Assembly: GCF_958295425.1 (NCBI RefSeq)
Contig: NC_081141.1
Coordinates: 14,355,204-14,419,203, forward strand
Direction of reading: 5' to 3'
DNA: 64,000 nt
DNA from: Solea solea
Lineage: Eukaryota > Chordata > Actinopteri > Pleuronectiformes > Soleidae
The position numbers and the translations under genes are program-made. This document shows, in pieces, positions 37,201 to 64,000 of the stretch; within the stretch, counting starts at the first letter, position 1, and the number at the start of each line of letters is the position of its first letter. The notes beneath the pieces are model-generated. The model did no database searches and was not told where the DNA came from. It worked only from the letters and a program-made list of their open reading frames with translations.

Positions 37201-37205
37201 TGTGA
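24685..37205 (+). CDS. sbspon: Somatomedin-B and thrombospondin type-1 domain protein (SBSPON family)
   Basis: This is a secreted, cysteine-rich protein. Exons: 24685-24931, 32480-32662, 33981-34071, 36059-36217, 37100-37205; 261 aa against 264 in human SBSPON. Residues 1-29 form a signal peptide (LGFIVCGYLALFCAEIVEA). Residues 31-80 form a somatomedin-B domain (CCTGRNNEC, VCYCDTYC, DCCEDYQRVC). Exon 2 is a thrombospondin-1 repeat (SWGPWSSCSAPCG) with a WxxW C-mannosylation motif. The last exons hold the SBSPON C-terminal domain, with the CHGSW...CHCPPYSLLFV end resembling the human CQGTW...CSCP...FI pattern. The in-frame upstream ATG at 24643 was not chosen because 24685 opens directly into the signal peptide. 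Human SBSPON is on chromosome 8, so this may be a paralogue rather than the orthologue. Molecular function is unknown. Confidence 0.85.
28656..28790 (+). repeat. Purine-rich tract
   Basis: About 130 bases are very largely A and G with few pyrimidine breaks. Such homopurine strands can form triplex (H-DNA) structures. No coding capacity was recognised on either strand. Confidence 0.6.
30815..30970 (+). repeat. Dispersed repeat fragment with (TG)n tail
   Basis: The piece contains TCAGGACCAGTCGTCCATGA, AATGAATGGAAGCCAGTGCA and then a TG-rich tail. This is the same layout as the repeat at 7338-7606. Confidence 0.4.
31064..31091 (+). repeat. Poly(C) run of 28
   Basis: Twenty-eight consecutive C bases on the plus strand give G28 on the minus strand. 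The assembled length may be unreliable because long homopolymers are hard to sequence. Confidence 0.9.
31163..31202 (+). repeat. (CA)20 microsatellite
   Basis: A CA run lies 70 bp after the poly(C) tract in the same intron. Confidence 0.9.
31641..31666 (+). repeat. (CTG)n trinucleotide run
   Basis: About eight to nine CTG units lie in sbspon-like intron 1. Confidence 0.85.
32663..33980 (+). other. sbspon-like intron 2
   Basis: This 1.3-kb intron has gtcagc and ttccag ends. It contains one minus-strand open frame of 71 codons (33565-33780) with no recognised domain, described in the findings. Nothing else was recognised. Confidence 0.6.
34072..36058 (+). other. sbspon-like intron 3
   Basis: A 2.0-kb AT-rich intron with gtaagg and ttgcag ends. 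No exon-like segment, RNA gene or clear repeat was seen in it. Confidence 0.6.
36516..36928. mobile_element. MITE with CAAGGTTATT terminal inverted repeats
   Basis: The element starts CAAGGTTATTATAGTTAATG and ends CATTAGTTTTAG-related sequence closing AAATAACCTTG, so the ends are inverted copies. The 3' part is built of AAAACTAAAACTAA-like units, as in a common teleost non-autonomous element. It lies in sbspon-like intron 4 and encodes no transposase. Confidence 0.7.
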
Positions 37206-37461
37206 GCAGACATGCAAACCTTAGACAGCCATATGGAGGGACGACACTGTCCCTCACTGTCTCCTGTTCATTGTGGAGAGACCTGCCAGCAAAGCCAGAT
37301 CCATCCGATCCAGATTTCTCTCTGATAACTTCAGGAGATCAGCAGCATCCTGCCACTTTCCTTTCACCTCATACTCTGTACTGTATGAACAGTTTTTAAG
37401 CACACAGATCGTCTTGTATTTAACTTCAAATTTTACAACCACATTATGTACTTTTTCTCCT

Positions 37462-37467
37462 ATTAAA
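37462..37467 (+). terminator. Candidate poly(A) signal ATTAAA
   Basis: This common variant hexamer lies about 260 bases after the sbspon-like stop codon. The AATAAA at 38396-38401 is a distal alternative. Use of either is not shown. Confidence 0.35.
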
Positions 37468-39567
37468 GCACAGCAACATATCTATCTATATACCTCTTTA
37501 CCTCTCAATCTTTGCTATCTACCTCCACCAATGCAAATGCATTTGTTAAGGCATAATGTATAAATATATTGTTTTGCTTTATACATTTTCTACTTTTAAT
37601 TGTTTATGTGGAATGTACATGTGTCTATAAAGCTAATAAGCGTGTTGTATCCACCAGCTAAACAGTTTTAAGCCTCAGTCCTGAATCACCTGCAGGCCAG
37701 CGATGCTGAAAACGTCATCATCTTAATTGCATCTCCCTGCTGCTAATTATTGGGTCGATATATCAGTGTTGTGTACCTCTGGCAGTTTGCTTTCTTTTAC
37801 GATGTCTTTTCAGATACGATTTTTTTTTTTTTGCATAATTTAAAGTGACTCATAGCTGAAATCAGTCCCATCTGTTTAAAACTATTATTGTTGGGGGGGA
37901 GAATAACGAGCCATTGAAGAGAACTTCTCTGTGGTTGTGTCTGCCCTCTGTGTTCTTGGAGGAATCGCTTCATTAACTATGTTTTCTCTGACTCCCTGTG
38001 GCTCTTTTCAGAAATCATATCAAATTCATGAGGGAGTGCATTTCAACAGAGCGTCATCCAACTGAACAACAGTCACATACAGCTGTGTTACTCCCTTTAT
38101 TAATTAAAGTTTCCCCCCTGCACACATCACAGCTCCTCTTTTTCTCGCCAGCTCTTGTTGTCTCTACTCGACTTGATGTTTTCCTTCACGTTACCTGTAC
38201 ATTTACACACATTCCCACATACTGCCGGTTCAAGACGAGGACTATTATGTAGTGCCAGCAAAAAAAAAAGCTTTACTCATAGTGGAAAGCAGTGACTTTC
38301 TCTCCCATGTCTGTATTTGTGTGTTTATTTATTTTAAATCAGCGATGATTTCATTAGTGCAGCACAACATAATCTGTACACTGTCCATTAGTGCAAATAA
38401 ACGTCTATACTGTAAATTCTGGTCAGATTTTCTCATGTGGGTGCATGCTGGTGGATTTAACACATAACATTTATAGCTTCTCCTCACCTATAATTACGAC
38501 CTGCGCTACAAAAATAATTCCCTCAGGTTGACCAGTGTTTACCTGCAACAGCCCAGAGTTAAAAGGCAAACGTGTGTAACTTTTGTCCATCAACATACTT
38601 CTGTTACATTCCCAACATTTTTGCCTGTGGTGTAAATTGCATGACAACGGGCAAAATGACAGCTAATGTGTATAATCATGTTTTTGAGTTACATTCTCGG
38701 GCAATTTGGGGGTTTGTGTTTGTGATGTAACTGCCAGATATGAAGTGTGGACAGGCTAAACAAGAGGTTAAGAAGGTTCAGCATGACACATGCCGGTGCA
38801 CTGAGAGAACATTAAAGCTTTGGTATGCAACTGTGGAAACACTAACTGACTACACGTTTGCAGAATACAACCGAAACAACAAATACCAATACTTTCTTCA
38901 CAGCTCTGCCCTAAAACACTGAACGTGTTGTCTATGATGAAATTCAAAATTGGCTGACACAAACTTTAATGGTCGCTCAACATCTTCATACATGATGTGC
39001 ATTTTTAGTATGAAAATGAAAAACAAAAATAGACAAATTCCAAAGACTTGACCACTGTATACAGTACACTCGTCGTGTCACTGTAAACAGGAACATAGTC
39101 CTAAGTAATGACCCTCCCTTCTTTCTCTGTCCTCCTACCTACTTCCTCCCTCCTCTGCAGCTCCCTAACAAACTCCCCTCCGTCAGCACAACTCTTTATT
39201 TTCTCTTACAACCACAGTGGCAATAACTGTCCATCCCCTCTGAAGCAGGCTTTACCCCCCTGGCTGTGCTGCCTCTGCTGCTAACCCACTTTCCAAAGGG
39301 CAGGAAGGCCCATCTCTGGCCCAGTGCCTGATGGGCTCCGACAGCAGTGTGTTCTGGGATTACTTCCGCTGAAAAGGGGTGTATTCCAGCACCAACTCCC
39401 TTTGTCACGGCACAGCCACTGTTTACTTTTGACAAGACCGCTGTTCAAAGCCTTTGCAGCCTCATGGATGGCATGAAGGTTAAGAACCCAGAGGTGACTT
39501 CCGTTTAATTGGTAGTGTCAATTGATATGTGGTGGCAACTCGAACCTGAGATCCCTTCCTCAGCATA

Positions 39568-39915
39568 TTCAATTCAATTCGATTCTATTCAATTCTATTC
39601 AATTTTATTTGTATAGAGCCAAATCACAACATACATTATCTCAAGGCAGAGTAAACCTTTACGATATTGTAGAGCGCAGAGGAACCCAACAATTCACACA
39701 ATGAGCAAAGCACTAGGCATCAGTGGAGAGAAGAAACCCTTTTAACAAGAAAAAATCCCTGACAGAACCAGACTCAAAAATCTGCGATGTGCCATCTGCC
39801 TCGACCGGTTGGGGTGAAAGGAAAAATGGGGGACAGAGCAGAGGAAGGGGAGAGAAAGGGCAAGAGGGGGGTGATGGATAGACAGAAGAGAGAGACCAGG
39901 AGCAGAAATATAGTG
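39568..39915 (+). repeat. Dispersed teleost repeat (TTTATTTGTATAGAGCCAAA type)
   Basis: It opens with AATTCAATT units. It then carries TTTATTTGTATAGAGCCAAA, CAATTCACACAATGAGCAAA and CCATCTGCCTCGACCGGTTG, followed by a purine-rich end. These are landmarks of a repeat found across many teleost genomes. The exact family name is not recalled. Confidence 0.7.
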
Positions 39916-41052
39916 AGGGAACCTTGAAAGGCACCCTAGTTTGTGTCTTATCCTATGTTATGGCTGTTAATATTGTACACCAGGTCTGGTTATACGAATA
40001 TGTGCGTAATTAAACTTAAAGTTGGCTGAAGAGTAGAATTTTCTCTCACAACATGCAGCAAAAACCTTTTGAAATGTTCTATTGCATAAAAGCTGCTGCC
40101 CTTTTTGAGAATTTAGCTTTTTAGTTCCGAAAGACTCAGCTAAGCCTTGTATTAAGTAAAAATGAGAAGCATAAAATAGAAATAGAAATCCTGCAATATT
40201 AACAAACATGCTTGAGGTATTACAAAAACACCTTTTAGTCTGGACATGCAGGGGCCTCCCGCAGCTCAGGGCCCCGCAGAGCTGGTATCACTGTTTGTCT
40301 TCCTTCTCCGTCTCCCCAGCACTGTGTATGTATGTATGTGTTGTCAGAGGGTGTGGACTGTAATTAACAAGACATCCTAATGAAGGCTTGTTGACCATGT
40401 AGGAGCAGCTGGTCCAATGCAGAGGAATGATAATAAGTAGACACTTGGACATGACCTACACAACACAGCTGGTAGATGTGAAAAGGCATAGGAAGCATAG
40501 TAAACACTACATCACACAGCCTGAAGGATGATCATCATATTAAATTAAGCTCATAATGAATGTCTTAACACAAAATATTGTCATTGGAGTAGCATTATAT
40601 ATTAAGAAGGGTAAAACAACGAGGTTTTAATGCATATAAAGGCTTGTTTCTGTGACGTATGCTCGGAGGATACATTTTTTGAAGAAAATATCACTCAGTT
40701 GATTTACTGTATATTGATGTTTTGATTTCTATGTAAAATTAAAACAATATGGGCCGGTCCTAACGTAACTAATAAAAAAACAGTGGTTACTACAGAAGCT
40801 GAGGCAAAATCTGCCATGGAAGAACTGTGGCGTCACCTTGTGGTGCCTTTGACTTTCTGCGCCAGTTTTTTGGAAATAAGTAAAACATTTAATTAGATCG
40901 ATAATTTTGAGTATTATAAATTATCAAAGTATTAAATATATATACATATATATATATGTATAAAAAAATACATATTTTTTTTTCACAAGCATGAGTTTTA
41001 ATTTCTAAAAAATAATGCAGTTCAACAGTTATCTTTAATAGATTTTAATAGA

Positions 41053-41058
41053 TTTATT
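41053..41058 (-). terminator. Candidate snap29 poly(A) signal AATAAA
   Basis: Read on the minus strand this is AATAAA, about 900 bases after the snap29 stop codon. A second AATAAA overlaps the stop codon itself (TGAAATAAAAC) but is too early to be the main site. Use is inferred. Confidence 0.35.
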
Positions 41059-41554
41059 TTCACAGCTGACTTCTTCATACCATAATCACTTCAAACACAT
41101 TCTGAACATGATAACAACAGGACATAATCATATGCTTCAAAAAGTCTAAATCCTACTGACAAATTTAAAAAAAGTGAAGAAATGCTGTAACATGTAGCAG
41201 TGGAGACAGAAGAATGGCACAGAAACCAAAAGCTAGTTTTCTGTACATGCACATTGATGTAAAGGCAAAGGTGACTTGAGCATCACTTGCAAAACATTTA
41301 TGTACAAATGTGGAGGAAGGTCCAGGATATAACTCAATAGATACAAAACTAATACAATAATTACACAACCAAATTTGAAATATGTCTGAGACAATGAGAC
41401 AGAGGAACTGAAACCTAGATAAAAGATAACAATCCAATTTGAACAGGACACAGGCAAACCTTATCAGTCACACACATGGAAGAGTCTTCCCTTTAAAGTT
41501 CAGGTGTAGATTAGTAACATTTTAAATTGTGTGCACAGGACACAATTCAGCACA

Positions 41555-41695
41555 TCACTAGGGGCCACATAGGGATAAACAACCATTCGCAGTCAATTTA
41601 GAATGTCCAATTTCCTTATTCTGACCAGGTCGTAAACCTGGGTCTTGTTGCTGCAAAGGCAAGAGTGCTAATCACTACAACAACCGTGTGGGCGT
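41555..41695 (-). repeat. SINE-like copy in the snap29 3' region
   Basis: On the minus strand it reads GTGATTAGCACTCTTGCCT, then a box-B-like GGTTTACGACCTGG, then AAATTGGACATTCTAAATTG and GGTTGTTTATCCCTATGTGG. It is the same family as the two copies at 11 kb but has lost the middle part. It lies downstream of the snap29 stop in transcript sense, so it may be in the 3' UTR. Confidence 0.6.
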
Positions 41696-41957
41696 CAGTA
41701 CAACATGTCAGTGTAAAATCTGTGGTGGAAGGACAATTGCAAACTAAAGACTTAGAAATAAATGAAGAATTCAGTCAAGAAGAAAATAGTGTGTTCATTT
41801 GCTAAATTACGTTATATTCCAAATAGAAATGTTTACTTTTACGAGCTATGCTGCTCACAGACAGACATATAATGCAGCTAAAAACATAAACCTCCTTAGC
41901 AAAAAAAAGGGATGATGACTTGTTTGTGTCTCTGTGAAATGAGTCCAAGTATTTGTT

Positions 41958-43767
41958 TTATTTCAGGTTCTTGATTTGTTGGTTTGTGTTGTTGATCTTG
42001 ACATCCATCTTGTCCACTTTATTTAGCAGAGAATCAATGGAGTCATCCTGGCTCTCCATCTCACTCTGGAGACCAAGTCCAAGGTTCTTTAGTCTTCTCA
42101 AGCCATCAGACATCTCACCTAAGTGATTCACAGAAAGACATACAAAGCTATTTAAACTGAATGACATGAAACTAAGCATAGTCAATGTTGCACTGCTGTT
42201 TTGCTTCCCCCCAATGTATAGTTAATGATTTAACATTTGAAATAATAGATTATTATTTATAATGATGATTTGATGTGAGATAAAGTATATTAAACAAAAC
42301 ATTGTCATTTTGAAATTACCAAAAGCAGATACGTCACCCCCTTGTGTCTGGCTTGTGTATTATAAATAAAAAAAACAAAGAATAAACACGATATTTTGTT
42401 TTTGTTTTTACCTAGATTGTTGTCGAGGGTTTGGTGAGCTTCTCTCAGGTGTCTGTTCTTGGAGTACTCATTCTGTCCAAATGAGCGGTCATCCATTGAA
42501 GAAGCAGTAGCTCCAAATCCTGCAACACAGATGTCAAAAAGAAATGGCAGCCAGTTTGTAGTATGTGTATGTGTGGTACCATGTTTATGTTCTTGTGCAA
42601 ACTCTTACCTTCTGTGTTCATCTTTCGTAGATTGGGGTGGCTGCTTTGGTACTTATCTTCATGCTCTTTGCTGCTGGATAAGGCAGTTTGTAATCTGAAC
42701 ATAAGAAAGACAGATAAACATTGTTTGACTATTAAGTCATGGGCAGTCGATGACAGTAGCGGGAAATTGCAAACATTTTAAAAATGTGTACACACTGAGA
42801 GAGTAGGAGCAACTGCTGACGTAAAGACGGTCTTTAAAAGGAGAATTCCGGTTATATGAAGAGCGTTCATATAAAGTATCAACACAGACTGCGCAACGAG
42901 GCTCAACTAAAACAATCTACACCTGCTCAAGTCACCAATATCTAGAATATGGTTGCCTCTCAATCTGCTGTTATAGAGCCTTTTGCACATGGAAACGGAT
43001 GTGTGTAACTGCTCAATCTCCCATGTCAAATATTAAGCCTAAATCAGGATTTCTGATTTCTGTCTTTGTTGGCAGCCATGGCTCTGGCTCTCAGGCAGGT
43101 TCATGAAAATGACTGCAAAGTTAGTGTGGATACGTCATACAACTACACTTACAGTAACTATCCCCTTAATGAAATCAAAACTGCTTATATATGATTAGGC
43201 TGTGAGTCATTACTAATAAGAATCATACTTGTCATTGGCCTGGTAGGCCTTAGGTTGTTCAGGTGGTGGTTTTGTCTCTGGTTTGCCTCTGAAGTAATTG
43301 ACAAGGCCGCCCCACACACTCTTTATACTGGTAATGTGCTTCTGGCTGGTCTTCAGGTCCTCATCCATGTTGTCCAACATCTTGTCTGTCCTTTTCAGAG
43401 CCTCACCCTGTCGCACCAGCTCCTACAGAGATATTCAGGAGACAATAAGTGAGTGTGCGTTTACTATTGATTGTCACACTCAGACAATGAGCTCTTTTGT
43501 TAGTAAGGGGAAAAGCTGTTTAGCTGGACATACCTCTGCAGTATCCACACCCATCTTCTCTGATTCGTAGATGAGGCCGAGGGAGCGGTGACTGCTGTCA
43601 ACAGCAGACTGCGCTGTACGCATCACTTCGTGCTGGAGGTAGCGCTGCCTCCTCTCTGCATCGCTCATGTCACTGTCATCGAAATCCTCGAAACCCCTTT
43701 TTTTAGGTCTAAAGTCTTCATCATCGGCATCATCTGAGAATGGGTTGTGGGATTTAGGGTAGGCCAT
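41958..43767 (-). CDS. snap29: Synaptosomal-associated protein 29 (Qbc-SNARE)
   Basis: SNAP29 supplies two SNARE helices for membrane fusion in endocytic recycling and in autophagosome-lysosome fusion with STX17. Coding exons on the minus strand: 43534-43767, 43229-43422, 42609-42694, 42412-42519, 41958-42118. They join to 260 aa, against 258 in human. The N-terminus [10 protein letters not shown] keeps the NPF motif that binds EH-domain proteins. Qb helix: [20 protein letters not shown]. Qc helix: [20 protein letters not shown] onward. There is no membrane segment and no cysteine palmitoylation cluster, as expected for SNAP29. The start at 43767 lies right after an acceptor (ctactccacag); the in-frame ATG at 43782 would be intronic. 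Strand and position mirror human SNAP29 beside PI4KA. Confidence 0.97.
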
Positions 43768-45246
43768 CTGTGGAGTAGACACATGGATTTATATTTAATG
43801 GTGGTGTTTGCCAGTATTTGGCATCGGTAATGTGGCTTTGTATTATTATGTGAGTTAAACACTCCTGTAACTTGACTTGGAGCTACATTAACAGGATTTA
43901 AGAATGCTTAAAGGTCTTTTGTGTCATTCTCACAGCACATGCAAAATGCACTTGGCAAAAATGCAACCACCTGCTGTAAAACACCAAGGCAGAAATCATA
44001 TTTCAAAACCCACAGTGAAGACTGGTGTATCCAGTATTTTGTGTCAAATCCAACATTTTAAATTATTATAGTACTTAATCACTGTCAAATCATATTATTC
44101 GTCTTGGCAAAGTATATGACTTGACTATTTGTTGAGAATTAGAACGGTGAAACAACTCATCCAAAACCAAAGACATGGTGGGAATATAATTATGTATATG
44201 TATATAATAATACCTTGGCACACTATCTTTTACAAATTTAAAATATAAAAAAACATTGAAATCCACCTCTAACACTAAGGAAAGCGGCAATGTCTTCTAA
44301 GGAAGCTCAAATCCTTTGAAGTCAACAATGACATCCCGTCAGTGGCGTACACAGGGAAATTGTGCCCCAACGGACAAAAATGATGACAGTGCCCTCTTGA
44401 GTCACAAGACACATGCTAAAATACACTCTAGAGTGGTAAAAACATGACACAGTCCCTCATACTGTCTGCCACTCATATGTGGCCTTTAAAGCAAAATATA
44501 AATAATAAAATGATTGTTTCTAAAGGAGTTTCTTTCTAGTGAAGAAAAGTGATGTGTCCTATAAGATGCCCTTGCAACTTTGTTTCCTATGGGTGCCCTT
44601 CCAATCAAAAAGGGTTAGTCCTCAGGGCCCCAGGTCACACTTTGGACATGCCTGCCTTATTAAGTGTACTAGTGGCACCTGCCCCACCAGTGCACAGTAG
44701 GTGCCCCTGTTATTGAAATGTTTGCCCCTGCCCTTTCAAATGTCTGTACGCCACTGCATGCCATTATATTTTTATTACTTCTTAATCACCAGGAGTAATA
44801 AAAAGGTATGGACACACTCCTAGTACTGCACATAGTGCTTGTTCGTGTTCATGATTCTTCTAACTTGATTTTACTCGGGACAAATAAAGTTTTGGAATTT
44901 GAATTCCAATTTCACCAAAGGGTTTTAAATTTGGCAGCTTATATTACTAGTTGGCTTCACTTGGCTGCAATAAACCGGGTTTTTTGTCACAATGTTACTC
45001 GTTTGTCATTCCCTAAAATGTACATTATGTTGTTGTATAACAGGAATAGTACAGTAATGTTTCAGGCGTTAAGGTACTAGTGAAAAGGTGTTGGCTTGCT
45101 AGCCAATGGACAATAGTAAAAAAGCTAGCAATATAACTACATCACTAAACCACAAGAACACAGCGTGGTACAGCATCGATGCTTGTATCTGTTCGATATG
45201 AAATTAAACTGTGAAAAAGAAGGAATGGTCAACTTTAGAGACAAAC
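43768..45246 (-). other. snap29 5' intron
   Basis: This 1.5-kb intron separates the non-coding first exon from the first coding exon. The donor GTTTGT abuts 45247 and the acceptor abuts the start codon. It holds a hAT-like element (44340-44756). Nothing else was recognised. Confidence 0.6.
44340..44756. mobile_element. hAT-like non-autonomous transposon (CAGTGGCGTA ends)
   Basis: The element begins CAGTGGCGTACACAGG and ends with the inverse of CAGTGGCGTACAGACA, so the first 12 bases are a perfect inverted repeat. The 8 bases on each side (CATCCCGT at 44332-44339 and CATGCCAT at 44757-44764) agree at 6 of 8 positions, in line with the 8-bp duplication made by hAT elements. It has no transposase frame. 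Confidence 0.75.
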
Positions 45247-45296
45247 CTTTGACCGTCAGAGCGACAGACGTCGTTGCTCAGATGACTGGGTGGGCG

Positions 45297-45303
45297 ACTT
45301 CCG
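45297..45303 (-). promoter_or_regulatory. ETS-type site (CGGAAGT)
   Basis: The minus strand reads CGGAAGT, the core recognised by ETS factors such as GABPA. It sits in the head-to-head promoter close to the predicted snap29 first exon. Confidence 0.45.
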
Positions 45304-45314
45304 ATCACATTCGC

Positions 45315-45322
45315 TGACGTCA
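45315..45322. promoter_or_regulatory. Perfect CRE palindrome TGACGTCA
   Basis: The full 8-base cAMP-response element lies inside a 12-base palindrome, GCTGACGTCAGC. It is in the snap29/pi4ka promoter interval, where CREB/ATF sites are common. Binding is inferred. Confidence 0.55.
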
Positions 45323-45897
45323 GCGGGAATGTTTGCGACGGCTACTACTGCGCAGCAGAAACGCAACAAAAGAATAAAACCCGAAACTAAACAAAAATAA
45401 ATACTATTATATTTTTACGTTTTGTCCTCTGGTAGATATAACGACCTGCACCTCAAAATTAAGTTGTAATTTATGACACATCCACCTGTGGTAAACATAT
45501 CTACAGACATACGTAATTTGACTTATTCACTAATGCAGGCCTTAGTAATTCTTTTTCGATTAAAGCCAATAAATCCTGCATCATTTATTAGATGTTTAAT
45601 GACACAGAATACACCTGAATAATGTCGGTTCTTCATCTCGCTCCCCCAGTATAGTTTGCATTTTTTATTAAAAAAATAAACAATATTAAAATAGATTAAA
45701 TATATTATGTATCGAATACAACAAATTCTTGTTTGCCCCGTGTTTTGTTTATGTGACGTGTATTGGTCAAATACAAATTCACAATCTGCCATTGTCAGAA
45801 TTGTCCCTGCTGTGTTGCCGTATTGCGGCTGAGCCAGCGCCAGCTGCTCGACTGTTTCTTCTCCGCCGAGTTTCGCTCGTCTGATGTTCGGGCAAAC

Positions 45898-64000
<18,103 letters not shown>

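Larger units (their letters stand above)
37206..41052. other. sbspon-like 3' region and spacer to snap29
   Basis: The two genes converge here. Poly(A) candidates for the sbspon-like gene are ATTAAA at 37462-37467 and AATAAA at 38396-38401. A GC-richer block lies at about 39190-39500, and a teleost dispersed repeat at 39568-39915. A (TA)n run lies near 40938-40962. No further gene was recognised. Confidence 0.45.
45247..45330 (-). other. snap29: Probable snap29 non-coding first exon
   Basis: On the minus strand, CpG-containing sequence ends GACGGTCAAAG followed by a GTTTGT donor at 45246. This fits the 5' UTR exon required by the acceptor just before the snap29 ATG. The 3' end at 45247 is a splice prediction; the 5' end is approximate. 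Confidence 0.45.
45247..45897. promoter_or_regulatory. Shared snap29/pi4ka bidirectional promoter region
   Basis: snap29 runs left and pi4ka runs right from this interval. It is CpG-containing at both ends (45250-45370 and 45820-45990) with an AT-rich middle. It holds an ETS-type site, a perfect CRE palindrome and a CTGCGCAGC near 45350 that resembles an NRF1 half-site. No TATA box is evident. Confidence 0.6.

Noticed and set aside
43768..43782. Upstream ATG that would start snap29 as [10 protein letters not shown].
   Set aside because: A splice acceptor lies directly before MAYPK, so the upstream ATG is intronic; MAYPKS also matches the human start.

Overview
The window is vertebrate nuclear DNA, almost certainly from a ray-finned fish of the teleost (probably percomorph) type. 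The genes are split into short exons with GT-AG introns. Their products match human proteins closely over their full length. Introns and spacers are rich in (TG)n, (TA)n and (CT)n microsatellites and in interspersed repeats seen across many teleosts. No bacterial, viral or CRISPR-type content was seen.

Six protein-coding genes were reconstructed exon by exon, with reading phase checked at every junction. (1) Positions 1-4137, plus strand: the 3' end of a clathrin heavy chain gene, best placed as the CLTCL1/CHC22 co-orthologue, with a 21-nt microexon. (2) 6615-19909, plus: slc25a1, the mitochondrial citrate carrier, 9 coding exons, 320 aa, with one GC-AG intron. (3) 24685-37205, plus: a secreted somatomedin-B plus thrombospondin-1 protein of the SBSPON family, 5 exons, 261 aa. 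(4) 41958-43767, minus: snap29, 5 coding exons, 260 aa, with a non-coding first exon near 45.3 kb. (5) 45898-63665 and beyond, plus: pi4ka, 40 consecutive coding exons giving 1587 codons; the C-terminal kinase part lies past the window edge. (6) 53904-56364, minus: serpind1 (heparin cofactor II), 6 coding exons, 505 aa, entirely inside pi4ka intron 19 and antisense to it.

The layout is a compact version of human 22q11.2. CLTCL1-SLC25A1 and SNAP29-SERPIND1-PI4KA lie in separate parts of that human region but within about 64 kb here. snap29 and pi4ka are head to head across a CpG-rich interval with a perfect cAMP-response palindrome and an ETS site, so they probably share a bidirectional promoter. 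The nested antisense serpind1 arrangement matches that of mammals.

Mobile DNA includes a MITE at 10172-10481 and a probable decayed relative near 21.2 kb, a tandem duplication carrying two SINE-like copies at 10857-11790, a third SINE-like copy at 41.6 kb, a terminal-inverted-repeat element at 36516-36928, a hAT-like element at 44340-44756, a Tc1-like relic at 52315-52830 and several other dispersed repeats. I did not find a convincing new multi-gene system. The most interesting points are the clathrin microexon, the retained Hsc70-docking tail, the GC-AG intron, the microsatellite that serves as a polypyrimidine tract, the shared promoter and the nested serpin.
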